The notes below the pieces were generated by a model that saw nothing but the letters and a program-made list of their open reading frames with translations, was not told where the DNA came from and made no database searches. This document shows positions 1-8,880 of a stretch of DNA of 64,000 bases, piece by piece. The translations under genes were made by a program, and so were the position numbers. The DNA is from Thermococcus profundus (lineage in GTDB: Archaea > Methanobacteriota_B > Thermococci > Thermococcales > Thermococcaceae), in assembly GCF_002214585.1 (NCBI RefSeq), contig NZ_CP014862.1:1798001-1862000 (forward strand), read 5' to 3'. Numbering within the stretch: the stretch's first letter is position 1; each line of letters starts with the position of its first letter.

Positions 1-753
1 AGCTTAAGGGGTGCGAACCTCACGAGGGCTGATTTGAGGGGGACAGAACTCTACGGGGCGGAGCTTGAAAGCTCAAACCTGCTCGGTGCAGACCTCAGAG
101 GAGCGAGGCTCCACGGAGTTTCGTTCAAGGGAGTCAGGAACATCGAGCACGCGCGCCTCGACGCTAAGGTTATCGAAGAGGTTGAAGGGGACCAGCTGAG
201 AAAGGAAAATCCTCAGAGGGCCATCGAGTCCTACCTCAAGGCCCTCTCGGTCTACCTTGAATTAAAGGAAACCTTCCGCTCACGGGGCCTCTATGACAGG
301 GCGAGTGCCTATACAGTAGGAGAGTGGAGGGTAAGGGGGAAGGTACAGAGCATCGCCCACAGGGCTGAAAGTCCCGCCGAACTAGAGGAGTTCGTGCCCT
401 TAACAGCCAGGAGCGGAAAGCGGTGGCTCATTGCATTGGAAGGAAAGACGAGATGGCTTTTGAACGTCATCTACCGCTTAACGTCAAGCTACGGGGAGAG
501 CGCCTCAAGGGTGCTCATAACAACGATAGCAATTGTGTTCGTCTACGCAGTTATTTACTGGCTCGCCGGCGCCCTAGGGAATTCTTCCTTCGCCGAGAGC
601 CTCTACTTCAGCCTCGTTACCTTCACGACGGTCGGCTACGGCGACATAGTGCCCAAAGAAAGCTACCGCCTGCTCGCTGCCAGCGAAGCCTTCGTCGGCG
701 CGTTCCTGATGGCGTTTTTCGTTGTTGTGATAAGCAGAAAGCTTATTAGGTAG
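1..753 (+). CDS. Pentapeptide-repeat potassium-type ion channel, 5' end missing
   Basis: The frame is open from base 1, so the N-terminus lies outside the window. The visible N-terminal 45 or so residues are A(D/N)LRG-type pentapeptide repeats, which fold as a right-handed beta helix. A helical linker follows, then two hydrophobic helices flanking a pore loop with the selectivity filter TTVGYGD, so the C-terminal 75 residues form a 2TM potassium-channel pore. The likely role is a K+ channel with a cytoplasmic pentapeptide module; the ligand or gating partner is unknown. It ends 46 bases before the MIT-AAA ATPase on the same strand and may be the upstream member of that gene group. Channel identity is firm from the filter; the physiological role is inference. 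Confidence 0.85.
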   Translation, partial: SLRGANLTRADLRGTELYGAELESSNLLGADLRGARLHGVSFKGVRNIEHARLDAKVIEEVEGDQLRKENPQRAIESYLKALSVYLELKETFRSRGLYDRASAYTVGEWRVRGKVQSIAHRAESPAELEEFVPLTARSGKRWLIALEGKTRWLLNVIYRLTSSYGESASRVLITTIAIVFVYAVIYWLAGALGNSSFAESLYFSLVTFTTVGYGDIVPKESYRLLAASEAFVGAFLMAFFVVVISRKLIR

Positions 754-799
754 AATGAGAATTTAGTTCATCCTGAAACGGTGTAAGGAGGTATAAAAG

Positions 800-2005
800 A
801 TGCCGGTTGACCTTTCCGGACCCCTGCTGTCCGCATTCAAGAAGGCGAAGAGAGAATACGAAGAAGCCATGAAGAAAGGCGACATGGAGACCGCTAAGAA
901 GAAGGCCCTTGAGTGCTCCAGGATTCTGAAGCAGCTATCGAAATACGACGAGTTCAACCGCGAGAGCTACCTCAAAAAGGCCAAGAAGTGGGAGAGCCTG
1001 GCCAAAGACATTGAGAGTGGCAAGATAGCCCGCAAAACGCAACCAAAGCCTATGCGCGAGGGATCTTCGAGGCCAGACAGGGGGGAGAGCGAAGTAGAGA
1101 GCGAGGAGGAGAAGTTCAAGGCCTACGTCAGGAACAATCTCATAGCCAAGTCAAAGGTCAAGTGGGATGATATAGGCGGTCTGGATGAAGTCAAGAGGCT
1201 CATGATGGAGACAGTCGTAATAGCGGCCCTCCAGAGGCCGGAGTCGATCCAGCCATGGAAAGGCATCCTCCTCTTCGGGCCACCGGGGACGGGTAAAACT
1301 TTACTTGCTTCAGCCGCCGCCGGGAGCTTAAACGCCACCTTCTTCAGCGTCAAGGCCTCGAACGTTCTCAGCAAGTATTTCGGCGAGTCGGCGAAGATAA
1401 TAACCGCCCTCTATGAAGTAGCGAGGGAGGAGGCGCCGAGCATAGTCTTCCTCGACGAGATTGATTCGCTGACGACGAAGAGGAGCGGGGAGCAGAGCGA
1501 GGCGAGCAGGAGAATGCTGGCGACGCTTCTGACGGAGTTGGATGGCTTCCAGGACAAAAAGAGCGACAAGCTCATTCTAACGCTCGCGGCCACGAATACA
1601 CCCTGGGACTTGGACGAAGCAGTTCTCTCAAGGTTCCCACGCAGGATTTACGTGCCTTTACCAGATGAGAAAGCCACGAAGGAGATTATCAAGATCAACA
1701 CGCGCGGGCTGGACATATCAAGGCTTGATCTCGACGCAATAGCGGAGGAGAGCGTGAGGAGGCTTTATTCAGGTAGAGACCTGAGGAACCTCTGCCAGGA
1801 GGCAATCTGGAACATGATACGGGAGGAAAACAGGGATCTGCACAAGCTTGCTTCCCTGCCCTTCGAGGAACTGAGGAAGCGCTCTTTGAGGACGAGACCG
1901 CTTGAGATGAGGGATTTTGAGGAGGCGTTCAAGAAGATCAAGAGCCCGCTGACGAGGAAGGATATTGAGCGCTATGAGAAGTGGGCCGAGGAGTTCGGGG
2001 GATGA
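800..2005 (+). CDS. MIT-domain AAA ATPase, Vps4/CdvC-like (paralogue 1)
   Basis: 401-residue AAA ATPase. Residues 1-80 are a charged three-helix segment resembling a MIT domain, followed by a low-complexity linker and one AAA module (about 110-345). Walker A GPPGTGKT lies near residue 160, Walker B IVFLDEID near 215, and the second-region arginines SRFPRR near 278. The C-terminal helix ends KWAEEFGG, recalling the Vps4 C-terminal helix. Single-AAA plus MIT architecture is that of Vps4/CdvC, which disassembles ESCRT-III polymers. The start follows a GGAGGT ribosome site nine bases upstream. A close paralogue lies at 16902, next to an ESCRT-III-like gene, and shares long near-identical DNA tracts. 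ATPase identity is certain; a membrane-remodelling role is inferred from architecture and neighbours. Confidence 0.88.
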   Translation: MPVDLSGPLLSAFKKAKREYEEAMKKGDMETAKKKALECSRILKQLSKYDEFNRESYLKKAKKWESLAKDIESGKIARKTQPKPMREGSSRPDRGESEVESEEEKFKAYVRNNLIAKSKVKWDDIGGLDEVKRLMMETVVIAALQRPESIQPWKGILLFGPPGTGKTLLASAAAGSLNATFFSVKASNVLSKYFGESAKIITALYEVAREEAPSIVFLDEIDSLTTKRSGEQSEASRRMLATLLTELDGFQDKKSDKLILTLAATNTPWDLDEAVLSRFPRRIYVPLPDEKATKEIIKINTRGLDISRLDLDAIAEESVRRLYSGRDLRNLCQEAIWNMIREENRDLHKLASLPFEELRKRSLRTRPLEMRDFEEAFKKIKSPLTRKDIERYEKWAEEFGG

Positions 2006-2068
2006 TGAGGATGAAGTGGTGGAGAATAAGGCTGATCTACCTCTCAAAGGGAAGAGGAGGGATATGAT

Positions 2069-5000
2069 ATGAACAAGATTGGAGCCGAATTGGCTCTCTT
2101 GATTGTGGCGTTGTTCCTCGTGCTACCAGTAGTAAACGCAGGTTTACAGACCCCCACGAACAATGATGAGAACGATACATTATCCACTGCAACGCCCCAT
2201 GTGAAAATAACTATCAGCAAAAAAGAAGCCATAAACATTGGGACTCAACCTCACCCCGTTACAGAAGGAGGTGGGACATACTACAAGTACGTCTTTCCCT
2301 TGGCGTATCTCAAGCTATACTGGGGAACTGATTGGTACGGAAGCGGAGTTGAGATAACTGCTGTGGAACCCGAAACTCAGGTGATAGTGGACGAGGCTTT
2401 TAATGGCCCCGATGATGACCAGCATTACTCTTTATCTCCTGGAGAAAGACTATACGTGGGGGATTTCCCAGATCTCTCTTCGGAGTACAAAAAAGTCGAA
2501 TGGAAAAAGAATCCCTTAGTAATATACTCCAACAAGCCACTATTAATCACTTACCGTTATAACACAGATGACTGGGGAGACTATGACGATTCTAGCTTTA
2601 GGTACAGCGCTCCCCAGCCAGGAACCAAACTGCTTGGAGCAAACGTTAGGTGGCTCTACATTGCCCCGTACAAAAATGAGGCGGACGTTTACATCAACGG
2701 GGAATACGCTGGTCACGTTAATTATGGGGAAGTTTTGGTCAAGCAGTATTCAAGTCCAGAAAACGTTGTAGTAACCGCAGATTCGCCCATAGTGGCCGTT
2801 GCAGCATACGTTGATCCAAACGTAAGGAGTAGGACTTACGCATTCCCACTAATGCCTCCGATGAGCGGAGAATTCCTAATTCCAAACTCTGTGGAGAGCT
2901 TTGCAAGAGATAAAAACGCCCTCGATGTTAATGAGTATTATGTTATCATGAACTCAAATGGAAACATTATCCAAAACGAGACCTTACCATCAGAACCACG
3001 GGTTTTATCATTAACAGACTCAGCAGTTTTTGTGTTCAGAACTTTTTACTATCTTGATCCCTGGGGAAACGACGCTCCAAGATACGCTATGAGTGCCTAT
3101 GCAGTTAAGCCTGCAGAGAACTCCACATTAGCAGGATGGATATATCCTGTTAACACGCACACTGTAACCCACCAGCTTAGGTTCTATGCTACGGGTAAGG
3201 CCACAATTTACTTTGACTATGGGGATGATGGAACTATAGACAAAACTGAGGAGGTGAAAGCAGGCCAGATTTATGAGTTCTCAGATCAAGAAACAAACCC
3301 AGATGAAAGAACTGGGATATACGTTAGGGGTAATATAACCGGATACTACATTGGTGTTGGTGGATGGAGTGGGCATATAGAGGGATCTGCAGAGTGGGGA
3401 ATGTCCGCAATCACTTCACAGGAACAGACATCACAAACGCCTCAACCTAAGACCGTCCAGTACCTCCCCCCCGAAGACCTCTCCAAGTGGAAGTACTACC
3501 GCGAAGTCACGGTTAAGGAACAATCCGGCCAGACCCTCGAGAACTTCCAAGTTCTCATCAAGCTCGACTCTTCAAACTTCGACTTTTCTAAAGCCCAGCC
3601 GGATGGGAGCGACGTTAGAATAGTTGACGAGAACGGGAACTTCCTCCCATACTGGATTGAGGAATGGAACGTGAGCGCCAAAAAGGCCAAGATATGGACG
3701 ATACTCCCAGAGATTCCTGCAAATGGTGAGGTTAAGGTTAGGCTCTATTACGGCAATCCAAACGCGGTAAGTAGGAGTGACGGAGACAAAGTCTTCGAGT
3801 TCTTTGACGACTTCAATGACGACTCGTATACAGACAAATGGATCCTCGATAATGCGAATGGAAGCTATAATTTTCAAGCGACTCAAGAAAATGGTGTATT
3901 ACACTTAAATTCCACCGACCGAGGAGCTCTTTTCGCGAAAGGTTTCTACACTTCCAACAGCTTTCCAGTTGTTATAGAGTACAGCTGGGAACCAGTATCA
4001 GAAGGTGAACACCATTTACACGGATTGGTGTGGCACAGTTCTCCTGTCTCCGATTGGTACAACAGCGGATACTACAGGACATACGAGTATGGAGGGACGT
4101 GGAGAATATGGTACAAAGACACAACTCTCAACAACACAAATATTGCCGTTGAAACAGGAATATGGCACAGAGTTGTCGTCAAAATTGAAGGGGATGGGGT
4201 GTTTGAGTCAAGCATAGACGGACACAGCATCAGGGCCGTGGATAACAACAAATCAGAGGGCTTTGTTGGGTTTGGTGGTTGTTGTTGGGACAGCGAGGCA
4301 GAGCACTCCCTATTCGACAACTTTTTAATCCGCAAATATGCCCCGACTGATCCAGTGACGATAGTTGGAGGAGAAAAGATAGCTTCTCCAGCAACACTCT
4401 CCATTAGCTCTGACCCCTCCGGAGCCGAAGTTTATATCAACGAAACTTACGAGGGGGTAACACCGCTAACATTAACCCTTGACCCAGGAACGTATCAAGT
4501 TAAGCTCTCCAAAGAAGGATACGAGGATTACACAACCACAATAACCCTCAGTCCGGGAGAAAACAAGACCCTATCCGTAACGTTAAACCCCGCCTACGGA
4601 TACTTAACGGTCATATCCGATCCAACGGGGGCAAGGGTTTATATAGACGGCCTGTATGTGGGTACAACCCCCATATGGGATTACGAGCTCCCAGCCGGCC
4701 AGCACACTGTAAAAGTGTCCAAAGCAGGGTACCACGATTATACCACGACGGTGAATATAAAGCCGGGAGAAACCACCGTGGTCAGAGCCACCCTGTCCCT
4801 GCTACCGGCGGAGCTCACAATAAACTCGGATCCCAGCGGGGCGGCGGTATACATAGACGATGAGTACAAAGGAGTCACCCCCATAACCTTAAACGTAACC
4901 CCCGGGACGCACAAGGTAAGGCTCACAAAGGTGGGGTATCAGACCTACACCACGACGGTGACGTTAAATCCTGGAGAAAGCAAAACGCTTGATATCAAGC

Positions 5001-6820
5001 TAAACCCGCTCTTTGGATATCTAACGGTTTACTCAGATCCCCCTGGAGCTAAAGTGTACGTGGATGACTCTTACGTTGGGGACACTCCCCTGGAGAACCA
5101 TCAAATCTCACTGGGAACCCACACCATCAAGGTTACCAAGGAAGGATACCACGATTACATAACAACTGTAACAATAGGCCCCGGAGACTCCAAGGTGCTC
5201 AACGTAAAGTTAACACCAGATGTCGGCTACTTAACGGTATATTCAGACCCATCAGGAGCCAAAGTCTACGTTAACGGAAGCTACATACAAAAAACCCCAG
5301 TTGTGGGGTATGAGCTCTCGCCGGGTAAATATCATGTAACTGTAGTGATGGAGAACTATCAGAGCTACACCACAACGGTGACCATAAGCCCGGGGAAGAC
5401 CACGGTAATCAACGCCGAACTCACACCACTACCCGTAAAACTCAGCATTAATTCAAACCCTCCAGGGGCTAGTGTCTACATCAACGGAACATACAAAGGG
5501 AAAACCCCCATTACCCTCAGCCTGAATCCGGGGGTTTACCAGATCAATCTCGTTAAGTCGGAATACGACAATTACACCACGATGGTGACGCTCAATCCTG
5601 GAGAAGACAGGACACTAAACGTTAATCTAACACCCACCTTTGGATACCTGACGGTCAGCTCCGATCCCTCTGGAGCTATGGTATACGTTGACGGATCATA
5701 CATCGGAAACACGCCCCTAGAGACCTACAAACTCCCCACTGGCCAGCACTCCATAAAACTCTCAAAGGAAGGCTACCATGATTACACTACAACGGTAACC
5801 ATAGAGCCCGGGAAAACCGAGAACGTATACGCCCCATTAACCCCCTCCGTAGGATACCTAACAGTCCACTCAGATCCCAGTGGCGCTACTGTTCTAGTGG
5901 ATGGGAAAGAAATAGGAACAACCCCCATCGAAAAGTATGAACTAACCCCCGGAACCCACGAGATAACCATCGCAAAAAGTGGGTACAGGACGGAGACGTT
6001 CAACGTTTCAATCAAAGAGGGCAAGGAGCTTTCGGTGCCGGTTGAGCTTCAGCCGCTTACTGGCACTCTAACCCTGACTTCGGATCCTAGTTGGGCAACC
6101 GTCATCATAGACGGAAAGGAAGTTGGAACCACTCCTCTTGAGAAGTACATCCTGACCGTTGGAACCCACAGAGTCATCGTCAGGAAGGAGGGCTACAAGG
6201 AGCAGAGGTTCACCGTAACTATCGAGGCCGGCAAGGAGACTGCCAAGAACGTCAAGCTCGAGAAAATCCAGATAGCCACGACCACAACTACAACAACCAC
6301 AACTACCACTACCACAACCACCACAACAGAGAACAGGGTATCAACGACAGATACTCCCAGCAAAGAATCTCCTTCCCAAACGAAAGAGTCAGATAGTCCC
6401 TCCTACACTCCGAGTAGCAACAGCCTTGGAGGATCCAGGAACCCGATCGTCCCTTACATCCCGTATGCGCTTGGAGGAGTGCTTCTCTTTGCGGGCCTTT
6501 TCGTTGGGGTTAGGGGATACAGGGAGAGGAAGGCAATAAAATCACTGAGAATGGAACTTGAAAGCATAGACGAGAGGGAAGTACCAGACGAAGGCAGAAG
6601 TTTGTACAATGAGATACGGGAAATACTTGAAAAGATTTCAGCAACGAAGGATAGAAGGGAGAGGGGAGAACTCATTAAGACCGGCGCCTTCAAACTAAAC
6701 AGCCTGAAAGACATCGTTTCGGAATACAACAAGCTGAAGGAAGCGGTTACAGGAGAGATACGGGATCTAGTATCCCCCCCAACAAAGAGGAGCGGAACGG
6801 GTGGTAGAGATGAGGAATGA
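2069..6820 (+). CDS. Giant surface protein: DUF2341, lectin-like domain, nine PEGA repeats, one TM helix
   Basis: 1583 residues with an N-terminal signal sequence. Residues 30-470 form an extracellular beta-rich region I do not recognise. About 473-580 is a DUF2341 domain, followed by a concanavalin/LamG-like region to about 770. Nine PEGA repeats of about 69 residues (core DPSGAxVYxDG, TTPL, GYxDYTTTVTI) fill about 775-1398. Then come a run of threonines, a Ser/Pro-rich linker, a single TM helix near 1461-1485 (YIPYALGGVLLF) and about 95 cytoplasmic residues predicted as helical coiled coil. It has no enzyme domain of its own. It is probably an envelope-spanning receptor or scaffold whose cytoplasmic tail meets the kinases, phosphatase or AAA ATPases next door. 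GGAGGGAT lies just upstream of the ATG. Confidence 0.82.
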   Translation: MNKIGAELALLIVALFLVLPVVNAGLQTPTNNDENDTLSTATPHVKITISKKEAINIGTQPHPVTEGGGTYYKYVFPLAYLKLYWGTDWYGSGVEITAVEPETQVIVDEAFNGPDDDQHYSLSPGERLYVGDFPDLSSEYKKVEWKKNPLVIYSNKPLLITYRYNTDDWGDYDDSSFRYSAPQPGTKLLGANVRWLYIAPYKNEADVYINGEYAGHVNYGEVLVKQYSSPENVVVTADSPIVAVAAYVDPNVRSRTYAFPLMPPMSGEFLIPNSVESFARDKNALDVNEYYVIMNSNGNIIQNETLPSEPRVLSLTDSAVFVFRTFYYLDPWGNDAPRYAMSAYAVKPAENSTLAGWIYPVNTHTVTHQLRFYATGKATIYFDYGDDGTIDKTEEVKAGQIYEFSDQETNPDERTGIYVRGNITGYYIGVGGWSGHIEGSAEWGMSAITSQEQTSQTPQPKTVQYLPPEDLSKWKYYREVTVKEQSGQTLENFQVLIKLDSSNFDFSKAQPDGSDVRIVDENGNFLPYWIEEWNVSAKKAKIWTILPEIPANGEVKVRLYYGNPNAVSRSDGDKVFEFFDDFNDDSYTDKWILDNANGSYNFQATQENGVLHLNSTDRGALFAKGFYTSNSFPVVIEYSWEPVSEGEHHLHGLVWHSSPVSDWYNSGYYRTYEYGGTWRIWYKDTTLNNTNIAVETGIWHRVVVKIEGDGVFESSIDGHSIRAVDNNKSEGFVGFGGCCWDSEAEHSLFDNFLIRKYAPTDPVTIVGGEKIASPATLSISSDPSGAEVYINETYEGVTPLTLTLDPGTYQVKLSKEGYEDYTTTITLSPGENKTLSVTLNPAYGYLTVISDPTGARVYIDGLYVGTTPIWDYELPAGQHTVKVSKAGYHDYTTTVNIKPGETTVVRATLSLLPAELTINSDPSGAAVYIDDEYKGVTPITLNVTPGTHKVRLTKVGYQTYTTTVTLNPGESKTLDIKLNPLFGYLTVYSDPPGAKVYVDDSYVGDTPLENHQISLGTHTIKVTKEGYHDYITTVTIGPGDSKVLNVKLTPDVGYLTVYSDPSGAKVYVNGSYIQKTPVVGYELSPGKYHVTVVMENYQSYTTTVTISPGKTTVINAELTPLPVKLSINSNPPGASVYINGTYKGKTPITLSLNPGVYQINLVKSEYDNYTTMVTLNPGEDRTLNVNLTPTFGYLTVSSDPSGAMVYVDGSYIGNTPLETYKLPTGQHSIKLSKEGYHDYTTTVTIEPGKTENVYAPLTPSVGYLTVHSDPSGATVLVDGKEIGTTPIEKYELTPGTHEITIAKSGYRTETFNVSIKEGKELSVPVELQPLTGTLTLTSDPSWATVIIDGKEVGTTPLEKYILTVGTHRVIVRKEGYKEQRFTVTIEAGKETAKNVKLEKIQIATTTTTTTTTTTTTTTTTENRVSTTDTPSKESPSQTKESDSPSYTPSSNSLGGSRNPIVPYIPYALGGVLLFAGLFVGVRGYRERKAIKSLRMELESIDEREVPDEGRSLYNEIREILEKISATKDRRERGELIKTGAFKLNSLKDIVSEYNKLKEAVTGEIRDLVSPPTKRSGTGGRDEE

Positions 6821-6906
6821 AAACTCCACCGGGGTAAGATTTTGGAGAAGAACGTTAATAAGACCCTGGGAGAAAGAGGGGATGTTCCCCATCGGGGGTG
6901 TTTGAG

Positions 6907-8871
6907 TTGGGAAAAATCTCAGATTTAAAGCAGATCCAGACTTATCTCCCCAAAATTTCAACGTATCTTCCCCAAGGACTTCCTGGGTCCGATGCGGAGA
7001 GAGCCCGGTCCCTTCTGCAGGAGGCGTTGAGGGACATTGAGAGGGGGGACACCACAACCGCCCTGGAGAAAGTTAAAAACGCACTTCTTGCCGCGGTCCC
7101 AGAAACCGACTTCATTCTAAGCAACGCCCTCCGGCTGAGGCACGATGGAGAGAAGCTCCTTAAGGCGAAGAAGTTTAACGAGGCAATATCCAAGTTCGGG
7201 GAGGCACTTGAAAAGTACAGACAGGCCATATCAGTTCTGGAGATAATGCAGAGCGACGATGAGACCATGAAAAAGGTCAGAAACACAATAGACACCACAG
7301 AGAACCTCAAGAAAATAGCCAACTTCCGCAGAATATACCAGAAGATAAAAGATGCACAGACCGAAAAGGAACTGTGGGATGCAATAAGGGAGCTGGAGCA
7401 CGCTGAGGTTCCCATGGAAGACGACAGGTTCGATGCAATGGTAACAGCCCACAGGAAGATAATATACATGCAACTTCAGACGATAGCCGACATGATGACG
7501 AACGCCGCCGAGATGTACAAAAAGGAGGACTGGTTCTCAGCAAAGAAGACCCTGGAGAGCGCAAAGAGGGGACTTGAGAACCTCCTCACCACGGCGAAGA
7601 AATACGATCTGGTAGAAGAAGTGGGCATTATAAGTGAGCTCATAAAGGCGTGTGACAACAACATCTACGGAATAACCGAACTGCTGTACACAGGAGAGGT
7701 TCCAAAGGGCTGGAAGTTACAGATACCCGACAAGAGCAACCTCGTCCTCCAGGAGGAGAGCCTTGAGGAGGAAACCCTCGACCTCTCGGTTAACTTTGAG
7801 ACGAGGATGGAACAGATAAAGGAGAAGTACCGGATAGTCAAGATCATAGGGGAAGGGGCCTTCTCCTATGTTTACGAGGCCAAGAACCCACAGGGACACA
7901 GGATAGCCTTAAAAGTCCTAAAGTACCTGGACAAAGAGTCAACCTCTTCATTCATGCGCGAGTTCGCTGCATCCCAGAAGCTTGACCACGAAAACATAGT
8001 AAAGGTGTACCGCGCGGATCCCAGATTGGGGTTCCTTGAGATGGAGCTCGCAAGCGGCAACTTAGAGGAGGTCAAAAAGCCCATAGCCCCCGCGATCGCT
8101 GGGAAAATAATATTCGAAGTCGGGCGTGCACTGCACCACGCCCACGTCCAGAAGATCTACCACAGGGACATAAAACCGAGCAACATACTGATTTTTGGAA
8201 GCCTTGAAAAAGTAAAGCTCGGTGACTGGGGCCTTGCAAGACTGGCGGCAAAAGCGACCAGGAAGTCATCGCTGGTGAGACACAAAACGATACTGTACTC
8301 ATCCCCGGAGCAGATAAAGGATCCTGAACACCTGGACGAGCGCAGCGATATATTCCAGCTGGGCATCGTCTTCTACGAGATACTAACCGGGAAACACCCC
8401 TTCATGGCCGAATACGAAGGTACGATAATCAACAATATCCTCACAAAGAACCCGGATCCCCCATCAACCCTTAACCCCGAGGCGAAACCCTTCGATGATA
8501 TAGTCCTGAAAATGCTGGAGAAAGACCCCAGTAAGAGGTACCAGACAGTCAGAGAGCTCCAAAACGATATTAAAGACGTCCTGATTCAGATGGGAATACA
8601 CGTAAAGGACAGCGTCAGCTCGAGGGACAGGGTAAAGATCCTTGCAGAGAACGCCTACCTGCACCTGAAAAGCGTGGTGGATGGAATCGCAAGGAACATC
8701 TCATCAGAGCTCTCGTATCTGGCCAAAGACCTTGAGTCACTTTATCTGGAAACCGGACACACGGATCTCAGGGGGCTGGCAAAACAAATAGAGATGATGG
8801 CCGCCGAAAACGTAAAACCCACGGAGGACACGGCAAGAAAGATTGAGAGCATACTTAAGAAATGGATGTGA
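6907..8871 (+). CDS. Hanks-type Ser/Thr protein kinase with helical N-terminal domain
   Basis: Residues 1-290 are all-helical with TPR/MIT-like repeats and no membrane segment. About 310-575 is a eukaryotic-type kinase domain: glycine loop GEGAFSYVY, ATP lysine in IALKV, catalytic loop YHRDIKPSN, metal motif DWG in place of DFG, activation segment ending SSPEQ, and the FQLGIVFYE helix. A helical tail of about 80 residues follows. I chose the TTG at 6907 because GGGGGTG (6894-6900) sits six bases before it; an in-frame GTG at 6898 would leave no ribosome site. It lies between two PEGA membrane proteins, one carrying the opposing PP2C activity. It probably phosphorylates proteins of this locus; substrates are unknown. 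Confidence 0.85.
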   Translation: MGKISDLKQIQTYLPKISTYLPQGLPGSDAERARSLLQEALRDIERGDTTTALEKVKNALLAAVPETDFILSNALRLRHDGEKLLKAKKFNEAISKFGEALEKYRQAISVLEIMQSDDETMKKVRNTIDTTENLKKIANFRRIYQKIKDAQTEKELWDAIRELEHAEVPMEDDRFDAMVTAHRKIIYMQLQTIADMMTNAAEMYKKEDWFSAKKTLESAKRGLENLLTTAKKYDLVEEVGIISELIKACDNNIYGITELLYTGEVPKGWKLQIPDKSNLVLQEESLEEETLDLSVNFETRMEQIKEKYRIVKIIGEGAFSYVYEAKNPQGHRIALKVLKYLDKESTSSFMREFAASQKLDHENIVKVYRADPRLGFLEMELASGNLEEVKKPIAPAIAGKIIFEVGRALHHAHVQKIYHRDIKPSNILIFGSLEKVKLGDWGLARLAAKATRKSSLVRHKTILYSSPEQIKDPEHLDERSDIFQLGIVFYEILTGKHPFMAEYEGTIINNILTKNPDPPSTLNPEAKPFDDIVLKMLEKDPSKRYQTVRELQNDIKDVLIQMGIHVKDSVSSRDRVKILAENAYLHLKSVVDGIARNISSELSYLAKDLESLYLETGHTDLRGLAKQIEMMAAENVKPTEDTARKIESILKKWM

Positions 8872-8880
8872 GGGATCGAA

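Noticed and set aside
6283-6330. ACN-rich run as a microsatellite or regulatory repeat
   Set aside because: It is in frame and encodes a threonine stalk, which similar surface proteins in this window also have.
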